A stretch of DNA of 64,000 nt from DATMNI01 sp963817515 (GCA_963817515.1 CAWFPJ010000026.1:53845-117844), one strand, 5' to 3'; positions 18,058 to 26,800 are shown, numbered from the stretch's first letter. Program-made: numbers and translations. Notes: generated from the letters alone by a model not told the origin.

Positions 18058-19368
18058 ATGATTGCGCGATATACGCGGCCCGAAATGGGCCGGATCTGGA
18101 GCGACCAGAACAAGTTTCAACAATGGCTTGAAGTGGAATTGGCGGCCTCGGAGGCTCTGGCGGAGCAGGGCGTAGTGCCGGCCGAAGCGGCCCGACTGCT
18201 GCGCGCGCACGCGAGCTTCGATGTCGAACGTATCAACGAAATCGAAAAAGAAGTCAAGCATGACGTGATCGCCTTCACTACGGCGGTGTCCGAAACCATG
18301 GCTCGCGCCGGGCATGCCGAAGCTTCGCGCTGGCTGCACTACGGGCTGACGTCGAACGACGTAGTGGATACCGCGCAGGCGCTGCTGTTGCAGCAAGCTT
18401 CGGCGATTCTGCTGCGCGGGTTGCAGGGATTGCGGGACGTGTTGAAGCGGCGCGCGCTTGAGTTTCAGCACACGGTGCAAATCGGCCGCACCCACGGCGT
18501 GCACGCCGAGCCGATCACGTTCGGCCTCAAGCTGGCCATCTGGCATGAGGAGGCCGGGCGCGACCTGGCACGCCTTCAGGCCGCTGCGAAGGACGTCAGC
18601 GTGGGCAAGATGTCGGGCGCCGTGGGCACGTTCGGCCACATTGCGCCGGAAGTGGAGGAAATGATCTGCGCGCGCCTGAACCTGCGGCCGGCGGCAGTGG
18701 CGTCGCAGGTGATCCAGCGCGACCGGCACGCCAACTTTGTGTCGGTCCTGGCGCTGGCAGCGGCGCTGTGCGAGAAGATTGGGCTGGAAGTCCGGCACCT
18801 GCAGCGCACCGAAGTGCGCGAAGCCGAGGAGTATTTCGCGCGCGGCCAAAAGGGCAGTTCGGCGATGCCGCACAAACGCAATCCGGTCACGTGCGAGCAG
18901 ATTTGCGGGCTGGCGCGCGTGGTGCGGTCCAATGTGCAGGCGGCGTTTGAGGATATCGCACTGTGGCACGAACGCGACATTTCGCATTCCTCGGTGGAGC
19001 GCGTGATTCTTCCGGATTCCACCATCCTGGCCGACTACCTGTTGGAGAAGACGACCAAGCTGGTGGATCAGCTCCTGGTCCATCCCGAGCGCATGCGGCG
19101 CAACCTGGAGATGACTCGCGGGCTGGTATTTTCCGGGCAGGTGCTGTTGGACCTGGCAGCGTCGGGAATGCTGCGCGAGGATGCCTACCGGATTGTGCAG
19201 GCGCACGCGATGCGGGCCTGGGAGGAAGAGGGCGATTTTCGCGCGGCGATTGCGGCCGACCCGGAAATTCGAACGGTGCTGACGGAGGAGCAGATCGCGC
19301 AAGCGTTTTCACTGGAACGGCAGTTGAGAAACGTAGACAAGATTTTTGCGCGGGTGTTTGGGTCTTAG
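18058..19368 (+). CDS. purB: Adenylosuccinate lyase
   Basis: Catalyses two beta-eliminations in purine synthesis, of SAICAR to AICAR and of adenylosuccinate to AMP. 436 aa, typical of the bacterial short type. The fumarase/aspartase superfamily signature GSSAMPHKRNP is at 266-276, with the mobile catalytic serine loop; TSNDVVDT starts at 98, and GRTHGVHAEP near 143-152 carries the catalytic histidine. The start ATG is 21 bp after the MBL gene and has no strong Shine-Dalgarno sequence, so coupling to the upstream gene is likely. Confidence 0.97.
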   Translation: MIARYTRPEMGRIWSDQNKFQQWLEVELAASEALAEQGVVPAEAARLLRAHASFDVERINEIEKEVKHDVIAFTTAVSETMARAGHAEASRWLHYGLTSNDVVDTAQALLLQQASAILLRGLQGLRDVLKRRALEFQHTVQIGRTHGVHAEPITFGLKLAIWHEEAGRDLARLQAAAKDVSVGKMSGAVGTFGHIAPEVEEMICARLNLRPAAVASQVIQRDRHANFVSVLALAAALCEKIGLEVRHLQRTEVREAEEYFARGQKGSSAMPHKRNPVTCEQICGLARVVRSNVQAAFEDIALWHERDISHSSVERVILPDSTILADYLLEKTTKLVDQLLVHPERMRRNLEMTRGLVFSGQVLLDLAASGMLREDAYRIVQAHAMRAWEEEGDFRAAIAADPEIRTVLTEEQIAQAFSLERQLRNVDKIFARVFGS

Positions 19369-19394
19369 TCTGAAGAACGGCTTACATCTGTACC

Positions 19395-20016
19395 TTACAT
19401 CTGTACGGCAGCTTCCAGGGTGAAGCGCAACGCGGTTTCGGCCGCCACGCCTACCTGCTTCTTCCCGCTGAGCGCGGCGCCGGCGGTACCCGCGCCGGCG
19501 CCTGCGCCCGCCCCAATCAGCGCGCCCTTCGGCCCGCCGGCAAGGGCGCCAATGGCTGCGCCCAACCCGGCACCGCCGCCAATCCAGATCGCATTGCGCT
19601 TCTTATGCCGGGCGCTTACGCGATCGACACTCGTGGTCTGCACACGGTATTCCCTGCCTGCCAATTGGAAGGAGTCCAGGGTCAGCCCGATTCGCGCCCG
19701 GCCTTTCAAACGGCCTGACGGCGCGGCGGTGGTCACGTGTCCGGCGAACTGAGTCCCTGACGGCACGACCGTGCGGCCATCGACGTCGACAGGAGCGCTC
19801 AATGTGGCCGTGAAACCATCGCCTGCGCGGTTGGCGCGCGTGTCGATCGACTCGTCCACGCGAACGTGTATCGCGGTGCCGCTCGGAATCGCCCTGGCGG
19901 CAGGGTTCGGATTTGCCCGGCTGAGCCGCCGGATCAGCGGTCCAATTCTTTGAAGAAGGCGCTGTAGAACAGCCGGCCAAGAGTAACAGTGGTGCGAACC
20001 AGAACCATTTGCGCAT
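19395..20016 (-). CDS. Glycine-zipper lipoprotein (frameshifted)
   Basis: Envelope lipoprotein of about 206 aa after repair. The N-terminus MRKWFWFAPLLLLAGCSTAP has a perfect lipobox with Cys16. After the frameshift near 19903-19905 (one surplus C in a CCC run on the minus strand) it continues as AARAIPSGTAIHVRVDESIDT..., a beta-rich domain with PSGTQFAGHVT. It ends in a glycine-zipper-like segment, GGGAGLGAAIGALAGGPKG then ALIGAGAGAGAGTAG, of the kind that can insert in membranes. An in-frame extension of the second frame up to 20222 is not coding. Function unknown. Confidence 0.72.
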
Positions 20017-20254
20017 GAGATTTCCGTGTATCCGTCAAATGTAGTAGAGCAACCAGCGTGCCAAGCTGTAAGTGCTTTCGCGTGACTGTCTAACTTCCAG
20101 CGGCACTTAGATCGGCGGGCGCTATACTGCATCGGGTGTAAGATAAGGTATGGGTTCGACGCCCGCAGTTTCGCGACCGGGCCTCTTCGGCTCCGATTAG
20201 TTGCCGGCCGCTCTCCTCGCACCTTAACCTACTAACAGTCATAGGAGATTTGTT

Positions 20255-21613
20255 ATGGCGAAGACCTTGGAACAGGTCCGTCCAGACCTTCCGCACCTGA
20301 CCGGTCCGCTGCCGGGTGCCCGCGCGCGCGCCATGATCGATCGCGACGCGCAAGTAGTGTCCCCGTCGTACACACGATGCTATCCGCTGGTGGTTGAGCG
20401 CGGCGAGGGCGCCATGATCGAAGACGTGGATGGCAACCGCTTTCTGGATTTCAATGCCGGCATCGCAGTAGTCTCCACGGGCCATTGCCATCCGCGCGTA
20501 GTGGAGGCCATCCAGAAACAGGCCGCCCGGCTGATCCACATGTCGGGCACTGACTTCTACTACGAAGGGATGGTGGCACTGGCGGAGAAACTGGCTGCGA
20601 TTGCGCCCGGTGACGCGCCCCGTCGCGTCTCATTCGGTAACTCTGGCGCCGAAGCCATCGAAGGCTGCATCAAGCTGGCGCGCTGGAGCACTGGCCGCCC
20701 AACCATCATCGCGTTCTTCGGCAGCTTCCACGGACGCACCATGGGGGCGCTTTCACTGACCTCCCGCAAGGCCGTGCAGCGGGAGGGTTTCGGTCCGATG
20801 ATGCCGGGCGTAGTGCATGCGCCATATCCCAATTGCTACCGATGCCCGTTCGGCAAAGAGCCCGAAAGCTGCGCCGTGGAATGCGTGAAGCACGTGGAGG
20901 AGACTCTGCTTAAGACCATTGCGCCGGCGTCGGAGACTGCGGCGATTGTGCTGGAGCCGGTGCAGGGCGAGGGCGGTTACATTGTTCCGCCAAAGAAATT
21001 CTTCGACGAACTGGCGCGCGTGGCCAGGCAAAATGGTATTCTTCTGATCTTCGACGAGGTACAGTGCGGAATGGGCCGCACCGGCAGGATGTGGGCGGCG
21101 CAGCATTTCGACGCCGCGCCTGACATCTTTGCCGTGGCTAAGGGAATCGCCAGCGGAATGCCGCTGGGGGCCACGGTGGCGCGCGCGGACCTGATGACGT
21201 GGCCGCCGGGAGCCCACGCCTCCACGTTTGGAGGCAACCCGGTTGGCTGCGCCGCCGCCCTTGAGACCATCGCGCTGCTGGAGGAAGGGCTGATCGAAAA
21301 CGCCGCGCGAATGGGCGCTTACTTGAGGGAACGGATGAAAGATTGGCCGGAACGCTTCCCCAACGTCGGCGATGTGCGCGGCCTGGGACTGATGATCGGG
21401 GTGGAACTGGTGCGCGACCGGAAGACTAAAGAGAGGGCGCCCGAACTCCGCGACCGTGTGGTGAATCTGGCTTTCGAGCGCGGGCTGTTGATCCTGGGCG
21501 CGGGCGACAATACCCTGCGGCTGTGCCCGCCGCTGGTCATTTCGCGCGACCAATGCGATTTCGCGATTGATACGCTGGAGGAGTGCCTGACGTTAGCGGC
21601 AAAGAGCGGATGA
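20255..21613 (+). CDS. Class III PLP-dependent aminotransferase (4-aminobutyrate/ornithine type)
   Basis: Cytoplasmic omega-aminotransferase, 452 aa. PLP-binding residues are visible: FGNSGAEAIEGCIKLAR (phosphate cup), FHGRTMGA, Asp267 in LIFDEVQ and the Schiff-base lysine Lys296 in FAVAKGIASGMPLGA. Four cysteines in NCYRCPFGKEPESCAVEC (C194, C197, C206, C210) form a possible metal or Fe-S site in an insertion; similar cysteine pairs occur in some archaeal and bacterial GABA/ornithine-type members. Substrate is probably GABA, ornithine or a related omega-amino acid, not decidable here. AGGAG stands 7 bp before the ATG. Next gene overlaps by ATGA. Confidence 0.87.
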   Translation: MAKTLEQVRPDLPHLTGPLPGARARAMIDRDAQVVSPSYTRCYPLVVERGEGAMIEDVDGNRFLDFNAGIAVVSTGHCHPRVVEAIQKQAARLIHMSGTDFYYEGMVALAEKLAAIAPGDAPRRVSFGNSGAEAIEGCIKLARWSTGRPTIIAFFGSFHGRTMGALSLTSRKAVQREGFGPMMPGVVHAPYPNCYRCPFGKEPESCAVECVKHVEETLLKTIAPASETAAIVLEPVQGEGGYIVPPKKFFDELARVARQNGILLIFDEVQCGMGRTGRMWAAQHFDAAPDIFAVAKGIASGMPLGATVARADLMTWPPGAHASTFGGNPVGCAAALETIALLEEGLIENAARMGAYLRERMKDWPERFPNVGDVRGLGLMIGVELVRDRKTKERAPELRDRVVNLAFERGLLILGAGDNTLRLCPPLVISRDQCDFAIDTLEECLTLAAKSG

Positions 21614-22137
21614 GAATACTCGACGTGGGCTGCGGGATTCACAAGCAACCCGGCGCCATCGGCCTGGACCGTAATGCTGCCAGCCGCGCCGACGTTCTGG
21701 CCGACCTTGACCGTTTTCCGTATCCCTTCGCCGACAGCTCATTCGACCGGCTGACCGCAATCCACGTAATCGAGCACGTCAACGACGTGATCCGAACGAT
21801 GGAAGAGTTTCACCGCCTGGTGAGGGCCGGCGGCACGGTGCGCCTGGAGACCCCGCACTACACCGACTTCAGCTCCTTTTGCGACCCCACCCACAAGAGC
21901 CATCTGAACAGTTTCAGCTTCCGTTATTTCGGCGAGGATCACGGCGGCTTCGGATATTATTCGAAATCCAGGTTCCGCGAAATTTCGGTACGCGTAAAGC
22001 TACTGGCATTTTGGAGGTGGCTGGGATTTGAATTTCTGGTCAACCGGTTCCCGCGCTATCGGCGGTTCTGGGAGCACTATCTTTGTTATGTGGTTCGGGG
22101 AAAAGTGATGGAGTTCGAATTCGAAGTGTCGAAATGA
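21610..22137 (+). CDS. Class I SAM-dependent methyltransferase
   Basis: 175 aa protein beginning with motif I of class I methyltransferases, ILDVGCGIHKQPGAIGLDRN; DLDRFPYPFADSSFDRLTAIHVIEHV covers motifs II-IV. FHRLVRAGGTVRLETPHYTDFSSF is typical of methyltransferase type 11 proteins involved in surface polysaccharide or small-molecule methylation. The ATG at 21610 overlaps the aminotransferase stop (ATGA), and the yraN-like gene starts at its own stop in the same way, so three genes are translationally coupled. Substrate unknown. Confidence 0.82.
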   Translation: MRILDVGCGIHKQPGAIGLDRNAASRADVLADLDRFPYPFADSSFDRLTAIHVIEHVNDVIRTMEEFHRLVRAGGTVRLETPHYTDFSSFCDPTHKSHLNSFSFRYFGEDHGGFGYYSKSRFREISVRVKLLAFWRWLGFEFLVNRFPRYRRFWEHYLCYVVRGKVMEFEFEVSK

Positions 22138-22535
22138 TGGGTTTACTTTATCGCGTAGCCGACGCCCTCAGGCGCCGCTCGCAGCACAACGACCATGGCC
22201 GGATGGGTGAAGATGCAGCGCACCGCTATTTGCGAAGGCACGGCTGTACCGTGGTATCGCGGAACTACCGCCCGCGCGCCGGCGGCGGCGAGATCGACCT
22301 GGTGGTCTGGCACGGTTCGCGGCTGGTGTTCGTGGAGGTGAAGACCCGGGAAAGCGAAGCGTTCGGCACCCCCGAAAGCGCGGTAGGCGCCGAGAAGCGC
22401 GCCCATCTGCAGCACGCCGCCCGCGACTACGCCCGCCGCGCCGACGTGAAGTGGGACCTGACGCGCTTCGATATTGTGAGCGTACTGCTGGAGAAGCCGA
22501 TGCGGATTGAATGGATGAAGGACGCGTTCCGGTAA
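22134..22535 (+). CDS. YraN family endonuclease-like protein (UPF0102)
   Basis: 133 aa from the ATG at 22134. The UPF0102 core is clear: GEDAAHRYLRRHGCTVVSRNYR, then GGEIDLVVWHGSRLVFVEVKTR, with the E-x(n)-D-x(n)-ExK restriction-endonuclease-like catalytic residues. The family is widespread and of uncertain role, probably in DNA processing. ATGA overlap with the methyltransferase gene. A short AT-rich promoter region for the next regulator follows. Confidence 0.85.
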   Translation: MMGLLYRVADALRRRSQHNDHGRMGEDAAHRYLRRHGCTVVSRNYRPRAGGGEIDLVVWHGSRLVFVEVKTRESEAFGTPESAVGAEKRAHLQHAARDYARRADVKWDLTRFDIVSVLLEKPMRIEWMKDAFR

Positions 22536-22573
22536 ACCCACCTCCGGTACGTTTCCGCGGCAAAATTTCCCTA

Positions 22574-22619
22574 TTGACAGCCAATAGCAATCTGCAATAT
22601 AGTAATTACAGATTGCGAT
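22574..22619 (+). promoter_or_regulatory. Promoter with palindromic operator for the XRE/NfeD/flotillin/PspA operon
   Basis: A consensus TTGACA -35 (22574-22579) and TATAGT -10 (22598-22603) are separated by 18 bp. An 8-bp perfect inverted repeat GCAATCTG (22587-22594) / CAGATTGC (22609-22616) brackets the -10 element, a natural site for autorepression by the XRE protein. Transcription would start near 22610, only about 10 nt before the ATG at 22620, giving an almost leaderless mRNA without a Shine-Dalgarno sequence. Confidence 0.72.
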
Positions 22620-23123
22620 ATGCTGCTCGGTGAAAAACTTCGGTACCTGCGGGAAGTGGAAGGCACGCTGCGCGGAATGGACCGCGAACTTTCGCAGGTG
22701 GAGATGGCGCGGCTGATCCAGAAGGAGCTTGGCAAATCCATCAGCCAGAGCTACCTTTCGCAGATCGAAAGCGGGACGCGGCCGCATCTGACTAATTCTA
22801 CGCGCATGCTGCTGGCGCGGTTTTTCAAAGTTCATCCGGGCTACCTGGTGGACGACCCCGAGGGTTTTCAGAATGAGCTGATGTCCAACCTGGGGGCGCT
22901 GGAGGACAAACTGGACCTTTGGCTGGTGTCGGGCGCAGAGCGCTTCTGCCGGGACGTGGACCTGCATGAGGCCTTGCTCACGGTGGCCAAGCATAAGGAT
23001 TCGCGCATGTGCCTGATCCTGCTTGGAACCATTTTGGAAAATCCCGGGCTCGCCGAACGGCTGATTGAAGTGCTCAAGACACCGGCGCCATCGCCTAATC
23101 ACAAACCGAGGAGGCGTTCATGA
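22620..23123 (+). CDS. XRE-family transcriptional regulator
   Basis: 167 aa DNA-binding protein. The N-terminal HTH (about residues 5-75) shows LGEKLRYLREVEG, LSQVEMARLIQKELGKSISQSYLSQIESG and RMLLARFFKVHPGYLV; an insertion after the first helix makes it slightly longer than a minimal XRE domain. The C-terminal half is helical, perhaps for dimerisation or effector sensing. It heads an operon with an NfeD-like protein (ATGA overlap), flotillin and PspA. The palindrome over its own promoter suggests autoregulation and control of the whole operon. Confidence 0.85.
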   Translation: MLLGEKLRYLREVEGTLRGMDRELSQVEMARLIQKELGKSISQSYLSQIESGTRPHLTNSTRMLLARFFKVHPGYLVDDPEGFQNELMSNLGALEDKLDLWLVSGAERFCRDVDLHEALLTVAKHKDSRMCLILLGTILENPGLAERLIEVLKTPAPSPNHKPRRRS

Positions 23124-23734
23124 CGTGGCCTAATTTCTACATGATCTGTTTTCTGGTTGGCTTCGGCCTGAGCGTGCTGACGCTGCTGGCCGGAAGTGTG
23201 CACCTGCATTTGCCGCACCTGCACTTGGATCACGGAGTCCATCTGGGACATGGGCACGGCGGTGGGGGAGACCGGGGCGGCGCTTCCTGGTTCAATTTCA
23301 GCACCATGGCGGCCTTCCTTGCCTGGTTCGGCGGTACGGGTTATTTGCTGGAGCGCTATTACGGCGTCTGGTTCGTGGCGGCGCTGATTGTGGCTACGGT
23401 CAGCGGCCTGGGTGGAGCGAGCGTGGTGTTCCTGTTTCTCGCCAAGGTCCTGATGAGGCACGATGAGCCGCTGGACCCGGCCGATTACGAAATGGCCGGA
23501 GTGTTGGGACATCTCAGCATTCCGATACGCGCCGGCGGCACCGGTGAGTTGATTTATTCGCAAGAGGGCACACGCCGCGTTACGGGGGCGCGCAGTGAGG
23601 ATGGCGAGGCTATCCCGAAAGGCGCCGAGGTAATGGTGACCCGCTACGACAAGGGAATTGCATACGTCCGCCCCTGGCAAGACCCGGCAGGCGAACTGGA
23701 GCCCCGAAGTGAACGAGCGGAGCCCCGAAATTAG
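23120..23734 (+). CDS. NfeD-like membrane protein with histidine-rich loop
   Basis: 204 aa. Three predicted membrane helices (about 5-25, 60-76 and 82-111) are followed by a small C-terminal beta-barrel-like domain (MAGVLGHLSIPIRAGGTGELIY... AIPKGAEVMVTRYDKGIAYVRPW) that fits the OB fold of NfeD proteins. Between helices 1 and 2 lies a striking His-rich stretch with eight histidines in residues 28-46 (HLHLPHLHLDHGVHLGHGH), a possible metal-binding loop. NfeD proteins partner with flotillins, the next gene. Its start overlaps the XRE gene stop (ATGA). The NfeD assignment is by architecture and context. Confidence 0.75.
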   Translation: MTWPNFYMICFLVGFGLSVLTLLAGSVHLHLPHLHLDHGVHLGHGHGGGGDRGGASWFNFSTMAAFLAWFGGTGYLLERYYGVWFVAALIVATVSGLGGASVVFLFLAKVLMRHDEPLDPADYEMAGVLGHLSIPIRAGGTGELIYSQEGTRRVTGARSEDGEAIPKGAEVMVTRYDKGIAYVRPWQDPAGELEPRSERAEPRN

Positions 23735-23778
23735 CCATTGGAGCACGGGCGCTGACGGGTTGAAAGAGAGAGAACTTT

Positions 23779-25221
23779 ATGGATAACCAAGTAGTTGTGA
23801 TCGCCGGTTTGATGATTCTGGCGATTATTCTGTTGATGGCGATGTTCGCCAAGCTGTTCCGCAAGGCGGGACCGCACGAAGCGATTATCGTGTACGGTTT
23901 CCGCGGTACACGCGTGGTGAAGGGCCGCGGCACGGTTATTTTCCCCATGGTGGAGAGCGCGCGCGGGCTTTCGCTTGAGCTGATGTCGTTTGACGTGGCG
24001 CCCAAGCAGGATCTGTACACCAAGCAGGGCGTAGCCGTGACCGTGGAAGCCGTGGCGCAGATCAAGGTGAAATCCGATCCGGAATCGATCCTGACGGCTG
24101 CCGAGCAGTTCCTGACGAAGTCGCCCGAAGAGCGCGAGGGCCTGATCCGCCTGGTGATGGAAGGCCACCTGCGCGGAATCATCGGCCAGCTCACGGTGGA
24201 AGAGATCGTGAAGCAGCCGGAAATGGTCGGCGACCGCATGCGGTCCACCTGCGCCGACGACATGACGAAGATGGGTCTCGAAGTAATTTCGTTCACCATC
24301 AAGGAAGTCCGCGACAAGAACGAATACATCAGCAACATGGGCCGGCCGGACGTAGCGCGCATCAAGCGCGATGCCGATGTGGCCACCGCTGAAGCCGAAC
24401 GCGACACAGCCATGAAGCGGGCTATAGCTTCGCGCGAGTCGGCAGTCGCCAAAGCCCAGGCGGACCAGGAGCGGGTGCTGGCGGAAACGCTGTCGCAGAC
24501 CAAACAGGCCGAGGCGCAGCGCGACTTGGAAGTCAAGAAGGCGCTGTATCTGGAAAGCGTCAAGAAGCAGCAGGCGCAGGCCGACAAGTCTTACGAGATC
24601 CAAGGCAACATCATGCAGCAGCAGGTGCGCGCCGAGGAAGTCAAGATTCACCAGGTGGAAAAAGAGCACGAGGTGGAAGTGCAGAAGGCCGAAATCGCAC
24701 GCCGCGAAAACGAGCTGATTGCCACCGTGCTCAAGGGGGCGGAGTACGAGAGGAAGCGCATCGAGATGCTGGCCGAAGCCGAGAAGTCGCGCCTGATCAT
24801 GCAGGCCGAAGGCCAGGCCTCGGCGATCCGGGCGCAGGGCGAGGCGGAAGCCGAAATCATCTTCAAAAAGGGCGACGCCGAAGCCCGGGCCATGAACGTC
24901 AAGGCCGAGGCTTACCAGGAATTCAACCAGGCGGCCATCGTCGACAAGCTGATCACCAACATGCCGGAAATCGTGAGGGCACTGGCCGCGCCCTTGGCCA
25001 ACGTGGACAAGATCACCATCGTCTCCACTGGCAATGGCAGCAGTTCCGGAATGCACAAAATTACGGGCGACATCACCGAAATGGCGGCGCAGATTCCGGC
25101 GCTGTTCGAGACCCTTTCGGGAATGCCGTTCAAAGAGTTGTTCGCGAAAGTAAGAACTATTGGCGAACGGTCGCCCAAGCCGGACGACAAGCCGAAGAGC
25201 ACAGGCGCGGCAGCACAGTAA
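23779..25221 (+). CDS. Flotillin/YqiK-type SPFH membrane scaffold protein
   Basis: 480 aa. One N-terminal membrane helix (VVVIAGLMILAIILLMAMFA) is followed by an SPFH/band-7 domain (about 35-200: VYGFRGTRVVKGRGTVIFPMVE, TKQGVAVTVEAVAQIKV). A long Glu/Ala-rich coiled coil (about 200-390) has the repeated flotillin-type segments AEAERDTAMKRAIASRESA and AEGQASAIRAQGEAEAEI, and the C-terminal region is VDKLITNMPEIVRALAAPL. It would oligomerise on the inner membrane and organise lipid domains. It sits between the NfeD-like and PspA genes, a known membrane-stress grouping. Confidence 0.92.
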   Translation: MDNQVVVIAGLMILAIILLMAMFAKLFRKAGPHEAIIVYGFRGTRVVKGRGTVIFPMVESARGLSLELMSFDVAPKQDLYTKQGVAVTVEAVAQIKVKSDPESILTAAEQFLTKSPEEREGLIRLVMEGHLRGIIGQLTVEEIVKQPEMVGDRMRSTCADDMTKMGLEVISFTIKEVRDKNEYISNMGRPDVARIKRDADVATAEAERDTAMKRAIASRESAVAKAQADQERVLAETLSQTKQAEAQRDLEVKKALYLESVKKQQAQADKSYEIQGNIMQQQVRAEEVKIHQVEKEHEVEVQKAEIARRENELIATVLKGAEYERKRIEMLAEAEKSRLIMQAEGQASAIRAQGEAEAEIIFKKGDAEARAMNVKAEAYQEFNQAAIVDKLITNMPEIVRALAAPLANVDKITIVSTGNGSSSGMHKITGDITEMAAQIPALFETLSGMPFKELFAKVRTIGERSPKPDDKPKSTGAAAQ

Positions 25222-25235
25222 AAAGGAGTATACCC

Positions 25236-25899
25236 ATGGCACTCTTAGAGCGTGTCTCTACGTTAGTCCGGGCGAATATCAACGACCTTGTCGACAAGGC
25301 CGAAGACCCGGAAAAAATGATCAAGCAGGTTATTCTCGACATGCAGAATCAATTGCTGCAGGTTAAGACCCAGGTGGCCATCACCATCGCCGACCAGCAC
25401 GTGCTGGAGAAGAAGCTGACGGAGAATCAGGAGAACGAGCGGCAGTGGATGAAGCGCGCCGAGCTGGCGGTGGACCGGAAGGACGATGCCCTGGCCCGGG
25501 CCGCGGTGGAGCGGTCAATGAGCTACAAATCCATGACCGAGAGTTTCCGGCAGCAGGTGGATGATCAGAAGACTCAGGTGGACAACCTGAAATCCGCGCT
25601 GCTCAAGCTGCAGCAGAAGCTGGCCGAGGCCCAAACCAAGAGCGACCTGCTGATCGCGCAGCACCGCCGTTCGCGCGCTCTCGGCAAAGCCACCGACGCC
25701 GGTTCGGCGATTGGCAACGATTCCAACGCCGCGGCGTTCGACCGCATGAAGCGCAAGGTGCATCACTCGGAGGCGACCGCGCAGGCCAAAGCCGACCTGG
25801 TGAGCTGATGACGTGAACGACAAGTTCGCGGCCATGGAGAAGCAGGAGGAAATCGACCGCCTGCTGAACGACATCAAGTCCAAGCGCAAGACGGGATGA
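25236..25899 (+). CDS. pspA: PspA/IM30 family protein (frameshifted near 3' end)
   Basis: Peripheral membrane protein of the ESCRT-III-like PspA/Vipp1 family that protects or remodels damaged membranes. About 220 aa after repair: N-terminal amphipathic helix MALLERVSTLVRANINDLVDKAEDPEKMI, then a long coiled coil. At 25806 one extra T makes a premature TGA after KADLVS. Without it, the protein continues as DDVNDKFAAMEKQEEIDRLL and ends at 25899, as expected for the family. AAGGAG lies upstream of the ATG. It is the last gene of the flotillin operon; a GC-rich hairpin follows at 25915-25945. Confidence 0.9.
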
Positions 25900-25914
25900 C
25901 CTGGCGGCGTGGTG

Positions 25915-25945
25915 GGGGCGGCCCGTAAAAAAGGCTGGCCGCCCC
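25915..25945 (+). terminator. GC-rich hairpin after pspA
   Basis: GGGGCGGCC (25915-25923) pairs with GGCCGCCCC (25937-25945) around a loop containing AAAAAA. It could end the XRE/NfeD/flotillin/PspA transcript, although no T-run follows. Confidence 0.45.
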
Positions 25946-25960
25946 ACCCGTTGACCAACG

Positions 25961-26362
25961 ATGGAGCTCCACATGACTCACTGCGCAACAACCAACTGGT
26001 GGACTGTGTCCGCGATTGCGGTTTCCATTGTTGTCCTTCTGCTAGGCGCCAATTACTGGATTGTGGGACCGCTTTTGCTGAACCTGATGATATGCGCCTA
26101 TCCCCAAACCTACGAGACCACGGAGGAGGGCCTGGTGGTGCGGACCGCGTTGCGGCGGCAATTAATTCCCTACCAGGCGATCACGTCTATCGGGCTCGCC
26201 TCCGAAAACCGCGGCCGCGTGTATGTTCGCTACGGCAGGCGCTCCGAATTGCGAATCGCCCCGGCCGACACCGAAGCTTTCTTTGCAGACATGGCAGCGC
26301 GGTCACCGCACCTTTCTAAGCGGATGCGGAAATTTGTGGCGGCACTGGAGTACTTGAATTAG
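25961..26362 (+). CDS. Small membrane protein with PH-like domain
   Basis: 133 aa (129 if the ATG at 25973 is used). A membrane region (TVSAIAVSIVVLLLGANYW and the following hydrophobic stretch) is followed by a compact beta domain (YETTEEGLVVRTALRRQLIPYQAITSIGLASENRG... YGRRSELRIAPADTEAFFADMAAR) that matches the bacterial PH (DUF304/bPH-type) pattern. Such proteins are common next to membrane-stress genes, but the hairpin upstream suggests separate transcription. Function unknown. Confidence 0.65.
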   Translation: MELHMTHCATTNWWTVSAIAVSIVVLLLGANYWIVGPLLLNLMICAYPQTYETTEEGLVVRTALRRQLIPYQAITSIGLASENRGRVYVRYGRRSELRIAPADTEAFFADMAARSPHLSKRMRKFVAALEYLN

Positions 26363-26383
26363 GTCAGATTTTGACTTTACCGG

Positions 26384-26477
26384 AGAGACGCGGAGCCAAG
26401 CCAGAGAATGCAACTGAGGCTTGGCCCTGCGTTAGATCAGTGGGTTGGTCTTCCTCAGCGCTTTACTCCGCGTCTCT
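26384..26477. repeat. Long-range 12-bp inverted repeat
   Basis: AGAGACGCGGAG (26384-26395) and its exact complement CTCCGCGTCTCT (26466-26477) flank 70 bp of non-coding DNA. Elements of this sequence type occur as intergenic repeats in many environmental genomes. It may form a large cruciform or RNA hairpin. Confidence 0.5.
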
Positions 26478-26587
26478 GCGGCTCTGCGGTCAATGGAAAA
26501 GCCCCTCTCATATGGCAAGCCCGATGCCGGTTGGTACAATGGTTCCTCATGCTCTTGCAGATCCGCACCGTTCGCCAGGAAACCGTC

Positions 26588-26785
26588 ATGTGCACGGTTC
26601 AGGCGTGTACCCGGGTTGCCAGGTACGTTTTCACCGGCAGCATTGACACAGACACAGGAGCCCCCAGCATGGTCGCTGCCTACTGTGATCCGCACGCCGC
26701 AGAGGAAGCCAGGCGTCTGGGCCATCCGTGGCCGGTTGCGGAAGAAGGCCCAGGCAAGACCAAAGCGCGCGTGCAATCGGCATAA
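26588..26785 (+). CDS. Small hypothetical protein
   Basis: 65 aa from the ATG at 26588, chosen because AGGA stands 7 bp upstream. TACAAT at 26535-26540 could be a -10 element. The sequence (MCTVQACTRVARYVFTGSIDTD..., ending HPWPVAEEGPGKTKARVQSA) is Cys- and His-containing but shows no family I know. An in-frame start at 26549 is possible. It converges on the hybrid kinase gene. Confidence 0.4.
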   Translation: MCTVQACTRVARYVFTGSIDTDTGAPSMVAAYCDPHAAEEARRLGHPWPVAEEGPGKTKARVQSA

Positions 26786-26800
26786 CAGCAAGCGGCGTGG

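Noticed and set aside
25790..25815. Programmed +1 frameshift in pspA
   Set aside because: The AGC-TGA site does not allow good tRNA re-pairing in the +1 frame, and similar breaks occur in unrelated genes including rpsI, so an error is more likely.
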